Of a stretch of DNA of 64,000 bases, positions 34,416 through 43,223 are shown piece after piece. Source of the DNA: DALYJJ01 sp033763935. Its GTDB lineage: Bacteria; Acidobacteriota; Terriglobia; Bryobacterales; Bryobacteraceae. The first letter of the stretch is position 1, and each line of letters begins with the position of its first letter. Position numbers and translations under genes: made by a program. The stretch is taken from contig JANRJO010000056.1 in NCBI GenBank assembly GCA_033763935.1, positions 3,228 through 67,227 on the forward strand, given 5' to 3'. The notes beneath the pieces are model-generated. The model searched no databases. It was not told where the DNA came from and saw only the letters and a program-made list of their open reading frames with translations.

Positions 34416-36955
34416 GCTCCGGCTACCTTTTCGTTCCATTCGGATTCTGCCCCGGGGGCGACGGTCGGGGGTAGTTTGAGGGCCGGTGGAGGCAGCCAGC
34501 GGTCGAGCAGGGCTGCCAGCTGGTGAAAACTCACGGGTTTGCTGAGGTAGTCATCCATCCCGGCGGCCAGACAGCGGTCGCGGTCGCTCTTCATCGCGTT
34601 GGCGGTGAGGGCGACCACGGGTATCCGAGCATTCAGGCCGGGCCTGGAGCGTAAAAGGGCGGTGGCCTGAAAGCCGTCCAGCTCCGGCATCTGGCAGTCC
34701 ATCAGGACGAGGCGATATCGGACGCGGGAGAGGGCATCGAGGGCCTCCACGCCGTTATTGGCAACGTCGACATCAATCCCTAGTTTCTTCAAGAGACCGG
34801 CGGCCACGCGCTGGTTGACCAGGTTGTCTTCGACGAGGAGGACGGGACCGCGGCCGGCGAGGGGGGAGGGGCCCGGAGGCGCAGCGGTGTGCCGTTCCAG
34901 GAGGACCAGGGAAGCGTGCCCGGTAGGACGGGGATCACTGAGTTCGTGAACGGCGGCGCGAAGTGCTGATTCTCGCAGGGGCCGGTGCAGGACGCGATCG
35001 AATCCGGGGATGACGCCCGGCACCGAACGGGGCGCAAGAAGGATCCGGGAGGCCGCGCGTGCAGCAGCATGGTCTCCAGCAAGGCGGGCGAAGACGTCCG
35101 CCTCACCGGCATCGCGGGCGGAGAAGATAAGTATATGGAATTGCTGGGCCTGATCGCACTCGCTTACGATTGCGGCGGCGGCCGATAGCGAAGGGGCTTC
35201 GCATCTGCCTGCGCCCCACGCCGCCAGCAGCGCGCTGAGAGCAGCGCGCGACGTGGGGTGGGGATCGACGACAAGCACATTCCGGCCGCCGAGCGAAGGC
35301 AGGGCGGCAACGACGGGGACCGGCGACGCGATCACGGGGAGCGTGAACCAGAAGGTGGATCCGCTGCCCGGCATGCTCTCGAGTCCGATCTTGCCACCCA
35401 TTCGTTCCACCAGTTGCCGCGAGATGGCGAGACCCAACCCGCTGCCTCCGTAGCGGCGGCTGGTTGAGCCGTCGGCCTGGCTGAAAGGAAGGAAGAGACG
35501 GGAGCGCACCTCCTCCGGGATGCCGATGCCCGTATCGCGGACGTCGAAGCGGAGTTGTACGTTCTCCTGGAGGCGGTGGGCGACGGAGACGCGGAGCTCA
35601 ACGGCGCCCGAGTGAGTGAACTTGATGGCGTTGCCGAGCAAATTGGTGAGGACCTGGCGCAGGCGAAACGAGTCCGCGCGGACCAGTTCGGGCACATCGG
35701 GGTCGACGAGACAGAGGAAGTCGAGTCCCTTGGCCTCGGCGCGGAGGGCCAGGAGTTCGGCCACGTCCTCAACGGTACGGCGGATGGGGAACTCGACGAT
35801 CTCGATGTCGAGGCGGCCGGCTTCGATTCGCGAGAGATCGAGAATGTCGTTGAGGAGGGTGAGCAGGGCGTCGGCGGAGTCCCGGATGGTAAGGATCTGA
35901 TCGCGCTGGTCAGCGGAGAGGTCGGATTCGAGCAGCAGGCTGGCCATGCCGATGACGCCGTTCATCGGGGTACGGAACTCGTGGCTCACATTGGCGACGA
36001 ACTCGGACTTGAGGCGAGAAGCCTGGAGGGCGGCATCGCGGGCTTCGCGGAGTTCGAACGACTGGGCTACCAGCTGGCGGGCCTGTTCTTCGAGACGGAG
36101 GCGGGCTTCCTCGAGTTCGCGGGTGTACTGCATGCGGTCGCGCTCGGCGACCTTGCGGTCAGAAATATCGGTGAGGGTTCCTTCAAAGCAGAGGGCGCGG
36201 CCGTGCTCGTCGGTGACAACGCGGGCATTCTCCAGTACGGTGATCAAACGGCCGTCTTTCCGGCGGAGGGTGAGTTCCTCATTACGAACCTGACCCTCGC
36301 GGCGGAGCTTTTCCACGACACGCTCCCGCTCGCCGGGTTGGACGTAGAACGTCTCGGCGACGTTCACTTTCTTGAGCTCACGTTCCGAATCGAAGCCGAG
36401 CATGCGGACGAGGGCGGGGTTGGCGGCAACGATGGCGCCGTCCGCCGAGGTCTGATAGACGCCCTCCAGGACGTTCTCAAACAGGTCCCGGAAGCGGGAC
36501 TCAGAGTTGCGGAGGGCGCTCTCCACTTCGCGCCATCGGCGGGCTTCGATGCGGTGCGTGATGGCGAGCAGGACGGGGACCACGGCGAGAGCCATGAAGA
36601 GGACGAGCAGCCAGACGACCTTGTCCCAGTGGGCGTGGAGCTCCGCCACTTGCTCGCGCTCGATGGAGGACAAGATCGCGAGGGCGGCGCCGAGGTCGCG
36701 CCGGTCGAGGGCGGGGGCGAGGCGGGGCTCGACGGCTCTGAGTTGGGCAAGGGTTTGGGGGTTATCGAGCCGTTGCAGGAGTTGGAAGTGACCCGCGGTT
36801 TCTTGTATGCGGGCACGCAGTCCCGAGGCGGAGGCCAGCAGGGAGGCGCTGAAGTAAATGGACAGCGCCGCCAGGGGCAGAGTTAGCCATACCCATCGGA
36901 CGGAGAGGCCGTCCCACCAGGAGGTGCTCCGGTTCTTGCGCCGGATGGGGGTCAT
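34412..36955 (-). CDS. Hybrid sensor histidine kinase / response regulator
   Basis: 847 residues, membrane-bound. Transmembrane helices are at about 20-42 and 115-138 with a short periplasmic helical domain between. A PAS domain follows (RFRDLFENVLEGVYQT), then the HisKA box with phospho-acceptor His (VANVSHEFRTPMNG, about residue 330) and a HATPase domain with N, G1 and G2 boxes (NLLGNAIKFTHSG, DTGIGIPEEV, GSGLGLAIS). A first receiver-like domain (VLVVDPHPTSR) lacks the usual acidic cluster. A second, LLVEDNLVNQRV with LVLMDCQMPELDG, is complete. GTP-type or DNA-binding output domains are absent. No partner regulator is adjacent. Confidence 0.94.
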   Translation of the reverse strand: MTPIRRKNRSTSWWDGLSVRWVWLTLPLAALSIYFSASLLASASGLRARIQETAGHFQLLQRLDNPQTLAQLRAVEPRLAPALDRRDLGAALAILSSIEREQVAELHAHWDKVVWLLVLFMALAVVPVLLAITHRIEARRWREVESALRNSESRFRDLFENVLEGVYQTSADGAIVAANPALVRMLGFDSERELKKVNVAETFYVQPGERERVVEKLRREGQVRNEELTLRRKDGRLITVLENARVVTDEHGRALCFEGTLTDISDRKVAERDRMQYTRELEEARLRLEEQARQLVAQSFELREARDAALQASRLKSEFVANVSHEFRTPMNGVIGMASLLLESDLSADQRDQILTIRDSADALLTLLNDILDLSRIEAGRLDIEIVEFPIRRTVEDVAELLALRAEAKGLDFLCLVDPDVPELVRADSFRLRQVLTNLLGNAIKFTHSGAVELRVSVAHRLQENVQLRFDVRDTGIGIPEEVRSRLFLPFSQADGSTSRRYGGSGLGLAISRQLVERMGGKIGLESMPGSGSTFWFTLPVIASPVPVVAALPSLGGRNVLVVDPHPTSRAALSALLAAWGAGRCEAPSLSAAAAIVSECDQAQQFHILIFSARDAGEADVFARLAGDHAAARAASRILLAPRSVPGVIPGFDRVLHRPLRESALRAAVHELSDPRPTGHASLVLLERHTAAPPGPSPLAGRGPVLLVEDNLVNQRVAAGLLKKLGIDVDVANNGVEALDALSRVRYRLVLMDCQMPELDGFQATALLRSRPGLNARIPVVALTANAMKSDRDRCLAAGMDDYLSKPVSFHQLAALLDRWLPPPALKLPPTVAPGAESEWNEKVAGA

Positions 36956-37040
36956 GCTGGGGAGTTATCGGCAGAATCTCGGAGCAGGACTAGGGTTTTG
37001 GAGACACCGAGCGGCGGTGCAAGCATAAGCAACAAGCACT

Positions 37041-37060
37041 TTCGAAATTTCGAATATACT
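37041..37060 (+). promoter_or_regulatory. ArsR operator palindrome and -10 box
   Basis: TTCGAAATTTCGAA (37041-37054) is a perfect 14-base palindrome. It is followed at once by TATACT (37055-37060), and the arsR ATG is 6 bases after that. The operator would cover the promoter spacer and the message would be leaderless. The layout fits autorepression by the ArsR-family protein encoded next. Confidence 0.65.
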
Positions 37061-37066
37061 ATCATT

Positions 37067-37402
37067 ATGGAGCGACAGCTGCGCGAGTTTAAGGCACAGC
37101 TCTTTCAAGGTCTGGCGCACCCGACGCGGGTAGCGATCGTGGAATCCTTACGGGACGGTGAGCGGACGGCGGGGCAGCTTCTCTCGGAGCTCAAGCTGGA
37201 GGCGGCGAATGGGTCACAGCACCTGGCAGTGCTGCGCAGCAAGCAGATTGTAGTGAGCCGCAAGGCGGGGAACCAGGTCTACTACTCGCTCCGCGACCCT
37301 GTGCTGATCGAAGTTCTGGATGTTCTCAAGCGCTATTTCTTCGCCCACCTGGCCGAGGCGGGTGCGATGTTGGCCCAGATGCGGGCCGAGGTGAAGGAGT
37401 GA
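37067..37402 (+). CDS. ArsR-family transcriptional regulator
   Basis: A 111-residue winged-helix repressor. The core reads QGLAHPTRVAIVESLRDGERTAGQLLSEL, then the recognition helix NGSQHLAVLRSKQIV and the wing RKAGNQVYYSLRD. The metal-binding ELCVCDL motif of true ArsR/SmtB is absent, so it senses something else, or uses other residues. The start at 37067 was chosen because of the promoter box just upstream; the frame extends 23 codons further without family similarity. It overlaps the SulP gene by 4 bases and is the first gene of a three-gene operon. Confidence 0.92.
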   Translation: MERQLREFKAQLFQGLAHPTRVAIVESLRDGERTAGQLLSELKLEAANGSQHLAVLRSKQIVVSRKAGNQVYYSLRDPVLIEVLDVLKRYFFAHLAEAGAMLAQMRAEVKE

Positions 37403-39102
37403 GGGCGGTTCACGGCTACAGGGCGTGGGAGCCGAAGCTGCTTGAAGCACTAAGGGGTTACACGCGGGAGAGTCTTCTCTGCGACCTGGTGGCCGGGGTG
37501 ACGGTGGGACTGGTCGCGCTGCCGCTTGCCATGGCGTTTGGCATTGCGTCGGGGGTGACGCCGGAGGCGGGAATCTATACGGCAATCGCCGGCGGCCTGA
37601 TCGTGTCGCTGCTGGGCGGATCGCGCATTCAAATTGCCGGGCCTACTGGGGCGTTCGTGGTCGTGGTGGCGGGGATCATCGGGCAGCACGGGTTGTCGGG
37701 GCTGCTGATGGTAACGGTGATGGCGGGAGCACTGCTGGTGCTGCTGGCGGTGACCGGGTTGGGGACGGCGGTGCGGTACATTCCGCGGCCGATCGTGATC
37801 GGGTTCACAAACGGTATTGCGCTGCTCATTGCCACGACGCAGGTGAAGGACTTTTTGGGGCTGAAGATGGCCGAGAATCCGTCCGAGTTTTTTGAGCGGA
37901 TGGCAGCGGTCGGAAGGGCCCTTCCCACCGTGGACGGCACGGCGATGGGATTAGGCGTGGTCTCACTCGCCTTGATCCTATTGACACCGCGGCTAGCAGG
38001 GCGTGTGCCGGGAACGATTGTGGCGCTGGCGGTGGGAACGGCGGCGGTTGCGGTGTTTCAGCTCCCGGTGGAGACGATCGGGTCCCGGTTTGGGGGAATC
38101 AGGCAGGGGATACCGCCGCTGGCAATTCCGGAGTTCCGGGCGGACTTGCTGTTGCCGCTGTTGCCGGCGGCGCTCACGGTGGCGATTCTGGCGGCGATCG
38201 AGAGCCTGCTGTCGGCGGTGGTGGCAGACACGATGTCAGGAGACCGTCATAAGCCCAATGTGGAGTTGCTGGCACAAGGGCTCGCCAACGTGGCCGCGCC
38301 GCTGGTGGGCGGAATTCCGGTGACGGGAGCCATCGCGCGGACGGCGACCAACCACCGGAGCGGGGCGAGGACACCAGTGGCGGGCGTAGTACACGCACTG
38401 ACGCTGCTGGTAGTGGTGCTGCTGTTCGCGCCGGTAGCGAAGTTCATTCCCATGGCCACGCTGGCCGCGGTGCTGTTCGTGGTGGCGTACAACATGGGCG
38501 AGTGGCGGGAGGCGCCGGCGATCCTGCGGCTGGATTGGGCGGAGCGCTCGGTGTGGTTGATTACCTTCGTGCTGACCGTGGTGGCAGACCTTACGATAGC
38601 GGTGGAAGTGGGCATGGCGCTGGCGGCGCTGCTCTACATTCAGCGGATCTCGCAGACGACGACGGTCTCAACGGTTACCAAGGAGTACATTGCGCGAGGC
38701 GTCGCGCATACGCTCCAGCACAAAGATATCCCACCCTACGTTTCCATTCTGCGGATTCACGGGCCATTTCTCTTCGGCACCACCGATCAGTTGGAGGAAG
38801 AGACGGCCGACTTAACGCGCTTCGGAGCGGTGGTGATCCTGCGGCTGCGGAACATGACGGCGATCGACGCGACGGGGATACATGCCCTGGAGCGGCTGAG
38901 CGACCGCCTAAAGCGCTCCAAGAAGGCGCTGCTGCTGTGTGGGGCGAGGAATCAGCCGTCGCATTTCTTGAAGCGGGCCGATTTTCGGGCGCACATCGGT
39001 GAGGCGAACATTCTGCCGAACGTGGACGCGGCGTTGGAGCGGGCGCGGCAGTTGTATGAAGGATCAAACGTGCAGGAACTGCGGACAGGAGCATCGGGAT
39101 GA
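37399..39102 (+). CDS. SulP-family anion transporter
   Basis: 567 residues. About 12-14 membrane helices fill the first 420 residues, with VAGVTVGLVALPLAMAFGIASG and RIQIAGPTGAFVVVV as family signatures. A C-terminal cytoplasmic STAS domain follows (VSILRIHGPFLFG, ILRLRNMTAIDATG). SulP proteins carry sulfate, bicarbonate or other anions. The direct coupling to a carbonic anhydrase gene suggests bicarbonate, as in BicA; this is inference. The GTG start overlaps the arsR stop (GTGA). Confidence 0.92.
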   Translation: MRAVHGYRAWEPKLLEALRGYTRESLLCDLVAGVTVGLVALPLAMAFGIASGVTPEAGIYTAIAGGLIVSLLGGSRIQIAGPTGAFVVVVAGIIGQHGLSGLLMVTVMAGALLVLLAVTGLGTAVRYIPRPIVIGFTNGIALLIATTQVKDFLGLKMAENPSEFFERMAAVGRALPTVDGTAMGLGVVSLALILLTPRLAGRVPGTIVALAVGTAAVAVFQLPVETIGSRFGGIRQGIPPLAIPEFRADLLLPLLPAALTVAILAAIESLLSAVVADTMSGDRHKPNVELLAQGLANVAAPLVGGIPVTGAIARTATNHRSGARTPVAGVVHALTLLVVVLLFAPVAKFIPMATLAAVLFVVAYNMGEWREAPAILRLDWAERSVWLITFVLTVVADLTIAVEVGMALAALLYIQRISQTTTVSTVTKEYIARGVAHTLQHKDIPPYVSILRIHGPFLFGTTDQLEEETADLTRFGAVVILRLRNMTAIDATGIHALERLSDRLKRSKKALLLCGARNQPSHFLKRADFRAHIGEANILPNVDAALERARQLYEGSNVQELRTGASG

Positions 39103-39761
39103 GGCTGTCAAGGCGGGTATTTCTTGGAGTGGGAGCGGCGGCAACGGTGTTGCGCGGCGGCTCAGAAGGGATGACGCCGGAGCGCGTGCACGCGGAACTG
39201 GCCGCGGGGAACCGGCGTTTCCTGAGCGGACGTGCACTGCACCCGCACGCGACCATGAAGTGGGTGAAGCAGGCGGCGCGAGAGGGGCAGCACCCGCGGG
39301 CGGTCGTGCTTTGCTGTTCGGATTCGCGGGTAGCGCCGGAGATTCTGTTCGACCAGGGCATGGGCGATCTTTTCGTGGTGCGAGTGGCGGGAAACGTACT
39401 GCGGGAGGACGAGGTCGGCTCGATCGAGTATGCCGTGGAGCATCTCCATGTGCCGCTCTGCGTGGTGCTGGGACATTCCGCATGCGGGGCGGTGACGGCG
39501 GTGGTGCGCGGGGAGCATCTGCCGGTGGAAGTGGATCACCTGGTGTCACCGATTCGAGACGCGTTCGCGAGGGTAAAGCAGGACGGCCGGGTGAGGTCTC
39601 CGGCTGAACTGGTGGATGCGACCGCAAAGGAGCATGCGCGGGCGACGCGCGACGGAGTAGCGAAGGCAAGCGCGATGCTGTCTGAAGCGGTGAAGGCTAG
39701 GCGGCTGCGCGTAGAGGCGGCGCTGTACCACCTGGAGAGCGGGGCGGTGGAGTGGATGTGA
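39099..39761 (+). CDS. Beta-carbonic anhydrase, Tat-exported
   Basis: 220 residues. A Tat signal begins it (LSRRVFLGVGAAATVL). The zinc-site motifs are CCSDSRV (Cys73, Asp75, Arg77) and HSACG (His126, Cys129), those of beta-class enzymes. It interconverts CO2 and bicarbonate, here in the periplasm. It overlaps the SulP gene by 4 bases, so periplasmic bicarbonate could be made beside the transporter. The ArsR repressor upstream would control both. Confidence 0.93.
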   Translation: MRLSRRVFLGVGAAATVLRGGSEGMTPERVHAELAAGNRRFLSGRALHPHATMKWVKQAAREGQHPRAVVLCCSDSRVAPEILFDQGMGDLFVVRVAGNVLREDEVGSIEYAVEHLHVPLCVVLGHSACGAVTAVVRGEHLPVEVDHLVSPIRDAFARVKQDGRVRSPAELVDATAKEHARATRDGVAKASAMLSEAVKARRLRVEAALYHLESGAVEWM

Positions 39762-39773
39762 GGCGCCCTGACC

Positions 39774-40688
39774 CTATCCGGCGGCCAAATGACGGAGCTT
39801 GTCCGGGTTGCGGACCACGTACAGTGCGCGAATGACGTCGCCCTCGATTTCGAAGGCTGCGGTCTGCACTGGGCCTTCAGGTCCGCTGATGACGAGTCCG
39901 GACATGCCGTTGATCATTACCAGGCGCAGCGTATAGTCTTCACGCCAGCCTTTGCGGGTGGCGCCAACGAGGAAGCGGGCGGCTCGGTCGGCGCCCTCGA
40001 TGACGTTCAATGCGGCAGCGAGTTTGCCGCCGCCGTCGCTGACGACGCGCGCATCGGCCGCGAGGAGCCGGGTGAGGGTGTTGAGATCGCCCGAGCTTGT
40101 TGCCTCGATGAAGGCGGATACAAGCTGAGCGTGCTTGGCGTCGACTTCGCCGGGCGGCAAGGCAGGGGCGGCGACGCCTCGGGGGCGGGCTGCTCGTACG
40201 TGAGCGCGTGCTCGAGCGGCGAGCTGGCGGCACGCGGCCGAGCTGCGGTTGAGCGCGGCGGCGATCTCATCGAAGGAGAAATCGAACACGTCGTGCAGCA
40301 GGAAGGCGGCGCGCTCGAGCGGCGACAGGCGGTCGAGGGTCAGGAGGAGGGCGATGGAGAGATCCTCGGCGAGTTCGAGACGCGTATCGGGCGCGAGCGA
40401 CGCTGTGTCCAGCACAGGCTCAGGCAGCCAGGGTCCGACGTATGTTTCACGCCGGGCGCGCGCCGAAGTGAGCATATCGAGGCAGATGCGCGTGGTGGTG
40501 GTCATGAGAAAGGCCCTGGGCTCGGACACTTCGGTTCGCGCGACGGCATGCCAGCGGAGATACGTTTCCTGGACGGCATCCTCGGCGTCGGACAAGGACC
40601 CGAGCATGCGGTAGGCGAGCCCGAGCAGCCGGCGGCGGTACGGCTCGAAGCTCGCCTCGGGATCCGGATGGGGGCGATCGTGGCTCAC
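39774..40688 (-). CDS. ECF41-family RNA polymerase sigma factor
   Basis: 304 residues. Sigma region 2 (RLLGLAYRMLGSLSDAEDAVQETYLRW) and region 4 (LSPLERAAFLLHDVFDFSFDEIAAAL) are followed by a SnoaL-like C-terminal domain. The linker has the WLPEP motif and the C-terminus ends in VRNPDKL, both marks of ECF41. NGMSGLVI stands where NGxPG-type motifs occur. In ECF41 the C-terminal extension tunes activity in place of an anti-sigma factor. It overlaps the preceding AhpD/CMD gene by 4 bases, the usual ECF41 partner. Confidence 0.93.
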   Translation of the reverse strand: MSHDRPHPDPEASFEPYRRRLLGLAYRMLGSLSDAEDAVQETYLRWHAVARTEVSEPRAFLMTTTTRICLDMLTSARARRETYVGPWLPEPVLDTASLAPDTRLELAEDLSIALLLTLDRLSPLERAAFLLHDVFDFSFDEIAAALNRSSAACRQLAARARAHVRAARPRGVAAPALPPGEVDAKHAQLVSAFIEATSSGDLNTLTRLLAADARVVSDGGGKLAAALNVIEGADRAARFLVGATRKGWREDYTLRLVMINGMSGLVISGPEGPVQTAAFEIEGDVIRALYVVRNPDKLRHLAAG

Positions 40689-41263
40689 CGCCGAGCCACC
40701 GCCGCATCCGCTGGTATGGGTGCGCGGCCGTGGTCGAGGGTTACGGGCGCGCCACCGACGACGACGCGCATGCAGGCCTTGCCATGCCCCAGAGCGTACT
40801 TCACCGTGGGATAGATACGCGCGGCGGTGATCGCGAAGGCCAGGCTGACGAGGGCGCTGCGTCCCCAGCGTGTCAGGATCGCCTCCCGGTAATCGTCGGC
40901 CTCGGGATCACGAGCCAAGGTAGCGCGAGTGAACCTCCAAACCAGGGCTATGTCCGGAGGCATGGCATCAGCGTCGTCGGAGAGCACGGCACGCAAGATC
41001 GCGGCGCTCACGCCGGCGCGCTCCGCCATTGTGACGGCGATCTGAGTGCACGGGCCGCAGTCCTCATGGCGCACGGCTGTGATGCCGGCCGCGGCCCAGG
41101 CGTCGACGGGGATGTCGCGCCGGAACTGGCCCAAGGCAGTAGCCCGGAAGAAGAGCCAAGCGGCGCGGGGACTCGCATCAGCGATGTCACGCAGGTACGC
41201 GGCGTCGTAGTTCCATTCCCGTTCGAAGCGAGCGATTGCTTTGCCAAGTACCCATCTGATCAT
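40685..41263 (-). CDS. AhpD/carboxymuconolactone decarboxylase-like protein
   Basis: 192 residues. The HEDCGPCTQIAV segment carries the CxxC and acidic/His positions of AhpD-type peroxidase-like proteins in the CMD superfamily. These are mostly helical, cytosolic and often redox-active. The ATG at 41263 follows AGGGAGGA at 7 bases; the frame continues upstream but without similarity. It is the first gene of the CMD-ECF41 operon and has an ECF41-type promoter (41290-41316). Confidence 0.85.
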   Translation of the reverse strand: MIRWVLGKAIARFEREWNYDAAYLRDIADASPRAAWLFFRATALGQFRRDIPVDAWAAAGITAVRHEDCGPCTQIAVTMAERAGVSAAILRAVLSDDADAMPPDIALVWRFTRATLARDPEADDYREAILTRWGRSALVSLAFAITAARIYPTVKYALGHGKACMRVVVGGAPVTLDHGRAPIPADAAVARR

Positions 41264-41289
41264 GTCATTCCTCCCTTTCTCACTAGCGG

Positions 41290-41316
41290 GACGAAACAGC
41301 GTTTCGGAATGTGACA
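41290..41316 (-). promoter_or_regulatory. ECF41-type promoter
   Basis: Read on the minus strand, TGTCACA (41316-41310) is followed by 16 bases and CGTC (41293-41290). This is the -35/-10 pair described for ECF41 sigma factors. The start codon of the AhpD-like gene lies 27 bases downstream with a good Shine-Dalgarno between. It implies autoregulation of the CMD-ECF41 operon. The spacer also contains CGAAAC-GCT-GTTTCG, a perfect 6-base inverted repeat overlapping the -10. Confidence 0.8.
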
Positions 41317-41333
41317 TGACGAAGCCGGCGGGA

Positions 41334-41897
41334 TTACTTGGAGCTTGAGTTGATGGGAGTAAACCTGACTTCATCGGCTGCGAGGTACTCGCCTTCCCTG
41401 GGACCGGAGAAGTGAATCCAGGCGATGGGGCCGCCTTGCACGGTCAGCGTGAAAGTGGGGATGGGATCGCCGGGAGCCGCGCGTGCGGGGACGGAGGACA
41501 GACTCGCGCGATCCAGCAGCTTACCGGCGGCATCGAAGGCTTCGAGCACAGCGGGCGTCGCGCTGGACCCCCAGAACGAGACGGTAACGGATGAAACCGG
41601 CGTTGGGAAGGTTGCGCGCACGGGGATGGGTTCGGTTGCCATCGCACTTACGAGACCGATGCGCCCGGTGGAGAGATGGGTGAAGAACATCAGCAAACCC
41701 TTCCCTTTCGTCTGCCGCGGCTCATGAGCGAGCGTGAAGACGACGCCATTCTCTTCCCAACGGAGAACGCGGTTGGCCTTTTGCTCAGGGCCGAGCGGGA
41801 CCGCTTTCTCGAAATCTACGACTACCTGCTCGTCGGGTTGCGCGCAGACGCCCGCCGCAAGAAGCAGAAGGATGCGTTTCGTGGCGCCGCCTATCAT
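41334..41897 (-). CDS. Exported protein of unknown function (187 aa)
   Basis: An N-terminal signal peptide (KRILLLLAAGVCAQ) is followed by a beta-rich domain. Segments include VVVDFEKAVPLG, GVVFTLAHEP, VSSVTVSFWGSS and a C-terminal AWIHFSGPREGEYLAADEVRF. This resembles the discoidin/jelly-roll modules attached to PEP-CTERM-like secreted proteins, but I do not recognise the family. It overlaps the DUF1552 gene by 4 bases and is the last gene of that unit. Confidence 0.7.
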   Translation of the reverse strand: MIGGATKRILLLLAAGVCAQPDEQVVVDFEKAVPLGPEQKANRVLRWEENGVVFTLAHEPRQTKGKGLLMFFTHLSTGRIGLVSAMATEPIPVRATFPTPVSSVTVSFWGSSATPAVLEAFDAAGKLLDRASLSSVPARAAPGDPIPTFTLTVQGGPIAWIHFSGPREGEYLAADEVRFTPINSSSK

Positions 41898-43210
41898 ACC
41901 TTCGATATCTCGAGGCCAGACATTCTACCGGTGGAGGAGGCGAACTTGTCGGCTTCGATGCCCATGCGCTGCAGCATCGAGACGAACAGGTTCGGGAGGG
42001 GGTAGTTCTGCTGACGGTCAAACGCGAGGTGGCCGGCATGACGGAAGCCTCCGCCGGCGAGCAGCACGGGCATGTTCGTAGTGGAGTGCGCGTTGGCGTC
42101 GCCGAGATTCGATCCGTAGAGGACCATGCTGCGGTCCAGCAGAGTCTCGCCGTTCTCAACCACGCTTTTCAGGCCTTGGAAGAGATCGGCGAGCAGCCGC
42201 ATGTGCCAGGAGTCGATGATGCGGAGTTGGGCCAGTTTTGCCTCGGACTTCCCATGGTGCGACAGGTTATGGTAGCCGTCGCTAATGCTGGCGCCCCGAA
42301 TTTCTACCACGGGTGTGCTGACGCTGTCGAGCATGAGAGTGACGGAGCGGGTGGAATCGGTCTCAAACGCCAGTCGAACGAGGCTATACATATTGGCGAC
42401 GCGCGCCATGTACTGCGCGGGACTGGCGGGATCCTGAGGCTCGGGCGCTTTCACCACCGGTTTGGGTCTTCGCTCCCAACCTTTGGACGCCCGCAGGCGG
42501 CTCTCCAGCTCGCGCACGCTGGTGAAGTACTGGTCGAGGCGCGCGCGGTCACTCGCTCCGACAGTGCGCGCGAGATCGCGAGCCTGGTCCGTCACTGCAT
42601 CGAGTATGGAACGGCCTGTATCGAGTTCGGCGATCTTCGCTTCCACCTCCCCTGGGCTGCCCTGGATGAACATCTGCCGGAACACAGCGGCGGCGCTTTG
42701 TTCCGGGGGAATCGCCACTCCATTGCCCGTCCAGGAAAGTGAGCGCGATCCGGTGTTGACGGCCAGCGTTAGGGAAGGAAAGCGCGTCTGATTGCCGATT
42801 CGCTCTGCGATGTATTGATCGAGTGAGATGGTGTTGCGGAACGAGCTGCTGGCGGGGTGTGGCGCGGCGGTCAGAAAACTGATGTCGGCGGGATGGCCGC
42901 CGTCCACGTTGGGGTGAGAGACACCGGAGAAAACCGTGAAGTGCTCGCGATGGTCCTGGAGCAGCTTGAGATATGGCGAAGGAGTGTAGTCCCGGCCGGC
43001 TTCCGCGGGGAAAAACTCTCCGGGCAAGAGCCCCAGGTTATTGCAGATGGCCAACAGGCGGCGAGGCGCCGCGGGGGATTGCGCGCGAGAGAGAGTTGGC
43101 CGCATGGCGTTCAGCAACGGCAGGGCCAGACCCACGCCGGCCCCGCGCAGCATCGCGCGCCGGGAGATGGCGCGAAAGCTTCCTCGAGATAGTCGATTCA
43201 AATCCGGCAT
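41894..43210 (-). CDS. DUF1552 protein, Tat-exported
   Basis: 438 residues. A Tat signal (ISRRAMLRGAGVGLALPLL) is followed by the DUF1552 domain: LLAICNNLGLLPGEFFP, FSGVSHPNVDGGHPADISFLT and VLYGSNLGDANAHSTTNMPVLLAG. The fold is related to alkaline-phosphatase/sulfatase-like DUF1501 proteins. Function is unproven. It is almost always encoded next to a DUF1592/DUF1588 cytochrome-like protein, as here (13 bases upstream), in Acidobacteria and Planctomycetes. Confidence 0.9.
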   Translation of the reverse strand: MPDLNRLSRGSFRAISRRAMLRGAGVGLALPLLNAMRPTLSRAQSPAAPRRLLAICNNLGLLPGEFFPAEAGRDYTPSPYLKLLQDHREHFTVFSGVSHPNVDGGHPADISFLTAAPHPASSSFRNTISLDQYIAERIGNQTRFPSLTLAVNTGSRSLSWTGNGVAIPPEQSAAAVFRQMFIQGSPGEVEAKIAELDTGRSILDAVTDQARDLARTVGASDRARLDQYFTSVRELESRLRASKGWERRPKPVVKAPEPQDPASPAQYMARVANMYSLVRLAFETDSTRSVTLMLDSVSTPVVEIRGASISDGYHNLSHHGKSEAKLAQLRIIDSWHMRLLADLFQGLKSVVENGETLLDRSMVLYGSNLGDANAHSTTNMPVLLAGGGFRHAGHLAFDRQQNYPLPNLFVSMLQRMGIEADKFASSTGRMSGLEISKV

Positions 43211-43223
43211 CCTGGTTCTCCGG

